Positions 5,546 to 7,928 of a stretch of 7,928 nucleotides of DNA are shown piece after piece. Position numbers and translations under genes: made by a program. The notes below the pieces were generated by a model. The model had not been told where the DNA came from. It was given only the letters and a program-made list of their open reading frames with translations, and did not search any database. The stretch is from Flavobacteriaceae bacterium UBA4439 (GTDB lineage: Bacteria; Bacteroidota; Bacteroidia; Flavobacteriales; Flavobacteriaceae): the NCBI GenBank assembly GCA_002390455.1, contig DGPN01000062.1, positions 1-7,928 of the forward strand. The letters are read 5' to 3'. Numbering within the stretch: the stretch's first letter is position 1; each line of letters opens with the position of its first letter.

Positions 5546-7264
5546 TTAAATATTTTGTTTTTTTAATTCCTCTATGATAAATTCAGAAGTTCTCCAAGAG
5601 AGTGCCATGATGGTCCAAGTAGGGTTTTTATCAGCCTGTGATACAAAAGGGCCCGCATCGACCACAAACACATTTTCTACATCGTGCAAGCGTTCAAATT
5701 CATTGACCACAGAGGTTTTGGCATCACTACCCATACGGGTCGTTCCCACTTCGTGTATGATCCTTCCTGGCGTATGAAGACCAAAGTCTTTGTCAGCTCC
5801 TGGTCTTTCTCCCAAAACTTTACCTCCCATATTGTCAAAAATCTCCTCGAAAGTATCGTGCATATGGACAGCTTGCTTTTTCTCAAAATCGGACCATTTG
5901 TAGTGAAAACGTAAAACTGGGATACCGAATTCATCGACAGTTTCAGGGTCAATTTCACAATAATTGTCTTTCATGGGAATGGATTCTCCCCTTCCAGAGA
6001 GCCCCACTATAGAACCGTAATATTTTTTTACATCAGCACGGAGATGATCTCCATAGCCTCCCACTTTTTCTCCAAAAAATTTGTTGAACATATTGGGATC
6101 AAAGCCAAATCCATAGGAGGGCATTCCCAAACCTCCCCATACTTCGAGATGATATCCTCTGGGAAAATTAAGGTTTTTATTATCCAACCACCAAGGGGTA
6201 TAAACGTGCATTCCACCTACTCCATCTTCATTATAACGCTTGCGGTTCATCAGTTCGGGTATAAAAGCCATCCGATCGGATCCAGTAGAGTCGTGGAGAT
6301 ATTTCCCCACCAAATTACTAGAATTACCAAGTCCATTGGGATGTTGACTGCTTTTAGAATTCAATAAAATCCGTGCAGTACTACAGGCAGATGCTGCCAA
6401 AATAACCACTCTTCCCTTAATGCTGTATTCTCGTTTATCGTCTTTACTAATATAGTTGACCCCTGTCGCTTTTCCATTTTCATCCACAGTAACCTCTTTG
6501 ACCATGCTGTTGACATATAGATCCACTTGACCTCCACTTTTCTGAGCGGGAAAGATCAAACAAGAACCTGCGGAGAAATCTGCATAAACCGAACAAGATC
6601 GATTACACTGACCGCAGTAGAAACAAACGCCACGGTCATTATTAATTCGTTTGGTCAAAACAGAGAGTCTGGCAGGTATAACTGGGACTTGAGACTTCTT
6701 TGCTCCTTTGATGAAATAGAGTTCATGTAATCTAGGTTTGGGTGGGGGCAAAAAAAATCCATCTGGTTCATTGGGGATATTTTCCTTGGTTCCAAATACA
6801 CCAAGTAGCTGATCAACTTTGTCATAATAGGGCTTGAGGTCGTCATAGCCAATGGGCCAATTTTCCCCCAGACCGTCTCTGTCTTTTCCTTTAAAGTCGC
6901 GAGGACCAAATCGCAAAGATATTCTACCCCAGTGATTGGTTCTTCCTCCCAGCATACGGGAACGAAACCAGTCGAACTTTGTATCTCCGCTATGGGTGTA
7001 GGGTTCTCCCTCTATTTCCCAACCTCCGTAGGCGGTATCAAAATCACCAAAAGGTCTGTGGTTGCCAGCACCTCTTCTTGGAGATTCATACGGCCACTTG
7101 AGCTGTGTTTGTTGTTTGGGATCGGCAGGATCAAAATAGGGGCCTGCCTCAACAACCGCAACTTTAAGCCCGGCATCCGCCAAAACTTTAGTAGCCATAC
7201 CTCCACCGGCTCCAGAGCCAACGATTACGACATCGTATTTTTTTTGATTTTCTATAATTTGCAT
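5546..7264 (-). CDS. FAD-dependent GMC oxidoreductase, catalytic subunit of a sugar/glycoside dehydrogenase
   Basis: A 572-residue glucose-methanol-choline family flavoenzyme. FAD binding is shown by DVVIVGSGAGGG at 11-22 and the acidic end of the Rossmann unit, VVEAGP at 37-42; RMLGGRTNHWG at 103-113 is the second FAD-contact motif. The catalytic pair is His504 in HEVGTTRMG and Asn547 in DKNPTW. Cysteines 214, 217, 220 and 224 sit in GVCFYCGQCNRSC. The spacing C-x5-C-x3-C of 214, 220 and 224 is the one I recall for the 3Fe-4S ligands of the Burkholderia cepacia FAD-glucose dehydrogenase, so electrons probably leave FAD through an Fe-S cluster. There is no signal peptide; export would depend on the Tat-signalled small subunit encoded next. 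Relatives oxidise glucose, gluconate, sorbitol or C3 of glycosides; glucoside 3-dehydrogenase activity is a good guess, but the substrate cannot be read from the sequence. Confidence 0.93.
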   Translation of the reverse strand: MQIIENQKKYDVVIVGSGAGGGMATKVLADAGLKVAVVEAGPYFDPADPKQQTQLKWPYESPRRGAGNHRPFGDFDTAYGGWEIEGEPYTHSGDTKFDWFRSRMLGGRTNHWGRISLRFGPRDFKGKDRDGLGENWPIGYDDLKPYYDKVDQLLGVFGTKENIPNEPDGFFLPPPKPRLHELYFIKGAKKSQVPVIPARLSVLTKRINNDRGVCFYCGQCNRSCSVYADFSAGSCLIFPAQKSGGQVDLYVNSMVKEVTVDENGKATGVNYISKDDKREYSIKGRVVILAASACSTARILLNSKSSQHPNGLGNSSNLVGKYLHDSTGSDRMAFIPELMNRKRYNEDGVGGMHVYTPWWLDNKNLNFPRGYHLEVWGGLGMPSYGFGFDPNMFNKFFGEKVGGYGDHLRADVKKYYGSIVGLSGRGESIPMKDNYCEIDPETVDEFGIPVLRFHYKWSDFEKKQAVHMHDTFEEIFDNMGGKVLGERPGADKDFGLHTPGRIIHEVGTTRMGSDAKTSVVNEFERLHDVENVFVVDAGPFVSQADKNPTWTIMALSWRTSEFIIEELKKQNI

Positions 7265-7501
7265 TACAAATGTTTTTAATACATTTTTAAGTGACTTATT
7301 CTATTGGAATATAACTAAGTGATCTGTATTTTTTTATTTGAAATTTTCACCTAGATGGAAATCATCAAATAAATACAGCAATTAAATTAAACGTTTTTTC
7401 TAAGAATTTTTTTAGGATTTGGGTTTTGGTTTCACCAATTTAAGCAATTAGGGTGTTTTTTTCAAATTATTTAAAGAAAGATATTAGAATTCGTTACTAT
7501 T
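7265..7501. other. AT-rich leader upstream of the dehydrogenase pair
   Basis: This stretch separates the SusD terminator from the GMC start and must hold the promoter of the dehydrogenase unit if that unit is transcribed on its own. It has no ORF of note on either strand. TTTATTTG (minus strand, about 7366-7373) is one base off the Bacteroidota -7 element TAnnTTTG, but there is no clear TTTG at the expected distance upstream. No tRNA-like or riboswitch-like structure was seen. Confidence 0.5.
7268..7286. repeat. Short inverted repeat just before the GMC start
   Basis: AAATGT and ACATTT form 6-bp arms (7268-7273 and 7281-7286) around a 7-base spacer, ending three bases before the start codon. 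It could be an operator or a small leader hairpin over the initiation region. The DNA here is so AT-rich that chance is a fair explanation. Confidence 0.25.
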
Positions 7502-7541
7502 AAAATTGGAACCAGTAAAATAAACTACTGATTCCAATTTT
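7502..7541 (-). terminator. Intrinsic terminator after the SusD gene
   Basis: On the minus strand AAAATTGGAATCAGTA (7541-7526) and TACTGGTTCCAATTTT (7517-7502) pair over 16 positions with a single G-U wobble and an 8-base loop. The stem begins in A's and ends in T's, the usual A-stem-U layout. It lies 53 bases after the SusD stop. It should end the SusD operon and separate it from the dehydrogenase unit. The near-perfect symmetry could also make it work on the plus strand, but no plus-strand gene reads into it here. Confidence 0.85.
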
Positions 7542-7594
7542 TGAAAAAACCAATCAAACTAAATTATTCTCTTAACTATCTATTGATAATTTTT

Positions 7595-7928
7595 TTAATA
7601 CCCAGGATTTTGAATAAGTTTTGGATTTTGATCCATAGCGTCTTGAGGGATAGGGTTCATATACTGTTTTGAATTAAATACAGCATTATCCAATTCATCC
7701 TCCTCAACACTATAAATCCAATCTCCTGAATTATCAGAAGGAGAGGAATTGCGAATCACCATATTATGGATTCTTTGATTCAACACATCCTCTGCAATCT
7801 TTAAACGCTTGAGATCCCAAAGTCTCTTGTTTTCAAAACAGAGCTCAACTCTTCGTTCTGAGTGAATGGCATCTCTCATTTGGTCTTTATCAAGATCTTG
7901 AGGTAAATCTGGCAAACCTGACCGATTT
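7595..7928 (-). CDS. SusD/RagB family nutrient-binding outer-membrane lipoprotein, C-terminal part
   Basis: Only the last 110 codons are present; the frame stays open to the window edge (NRSGLPDLPQ at the edge), so the gene begins outside. The visible part is the typical end of a SusD protein: MRDAIHSERRVELCFENK followed by RLWDLKR, and the closing YMNPIPQDAMDQNPKLIQ-NPGY, where the family usually ends in Y-x-x-PIPQ ... NPGY. SusD lipoproteins cap a TonB-dependent SusC transporter and bind oligosaccharides at the cell surface; the susC gene would normally lie just upstream, beyond 7928. The internal TTG at 7915 is not a start. Together with the downstream genes this suggests a carbohydrate-use locus, but the strong hairpin after it shows that the SusD transcript ends before the dehydrogenase genes. 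Confidence 0.95.
   Translation of the reverse strand, partial: NRSGLPDLPQDLDKDQMRDAIHSERRVELCFENKRLWDLKRLKIAEDVLNQRIHNMVIRNSSPSDNSGDWIYSVEEDELDNAVFNSKQYMNPIPQDAMDQNPKLIQNPGY

Noticed and set aside
6044..6367. Plus-strand open frame of 107 codons inside the GMC gene
   Set aside because: Antisense shadow of the central part of the oxidoreductase.
6932..7279. Plus-strand open frame of 115 codons antisense to the start of the GMC gene
   Set aside because: Complement of conserved FAD-binding coding sequence; no independent protein-like motif.
7339..7349. TGAAA-T-TTTCA palindrome in the dehydrogenase leader
   Set aside because: Eleven bases of A/T-dominated symmetry are expected by chance here and no second copy was seen.
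7595..7915. A complete 106-residue protein starting at a TTG
   Set aside because: The frame continues to the window edge with typical SusD residues, so this is the end of a longer gene.
1..7928. CRISPR array, tRNA/rRNA genes, insertion sequence or integrase
   Set aside because: No regularly spaced repeats, cloverleaf-like segments, transposase-like proteins or terminal inverted repeats were seen.

Overview
The window looks like a piece of an AT-rich Bacteroidota chromosome, probably a marine or environmental flavobacterium or cytophaga-type relative. The reasons are a SusD-family C-terminus at the right edge, xylose isomerase and xylulokinase of the Bacteroidetes type, a lipobox-bearing gluconate-2-dehydrogenase-subunit-3 protein, and almost no Shine-Dalgarno sequences. 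Every supportable gene lies on the minus strand, so transcription runs from high to low coordinates.

Region by region, in the direction of transcription. (1) 7928-7595 is the last 110 codons of a SusD/RagB nutrient-binding lipoprotein, followed by a strong 16-bp terminator hairpin at 7541-7502. (2) 7501-7265 is an AT-rich leader expected to hold the promoter of the next unit. (3) 7264-4844 is a two-gene unit: a large FAD-dependent GMC oxidoreductase with a cysteine cluster suited to an Fe-S centre, and a small subunit with a Tat/lipoprotein signal, three bases apart. Together they look like an exported sugar or glycoside dehydrogenase of the FAD-glucose-dehydrogenase / glucoside-3-dehydrogenase type. 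(4) 4865-4683 holds an ATG-less open stretch that reads like the tail of a lost gene, followed by about 250 bases of non-coding AT-rich DNA with a G7 tract. (5) 4432-30 is a tightly packed four-gene operon: secreted alpha/beta-hydrolase esterase, secreted ThuA-domain protein, xylulokinase (xylB), xylose isomerase (xylA). Its junctions are a 4-bp overlap (ATGA), a 1-bp overlap (TAATG) and a 1-base gap.

The best-supported metabolic story is pentose use. XylA and XylB carry D-xylose through D-xylulose to D-xylulose 5-phosphate in the cytoplasm. The secreted esterase could remove acetyl or feruloyl groups from xylan-derived substrates, and the SusD protein points to uptake of an oligosaccharide next door. 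The exported dehydrogenase and the ThuA protein are the less ordinary parts. In other bacteria such families are linked to oxidation of sugars or glycosides, often at C3, and to handling of the keto-sugars, so the locus may join an oxidative periplasmic step to xylose catabolism. That link is inference; no 3-keto-glycoside hydrolase, cytochrome c partner, transporter or regulator is visible here.
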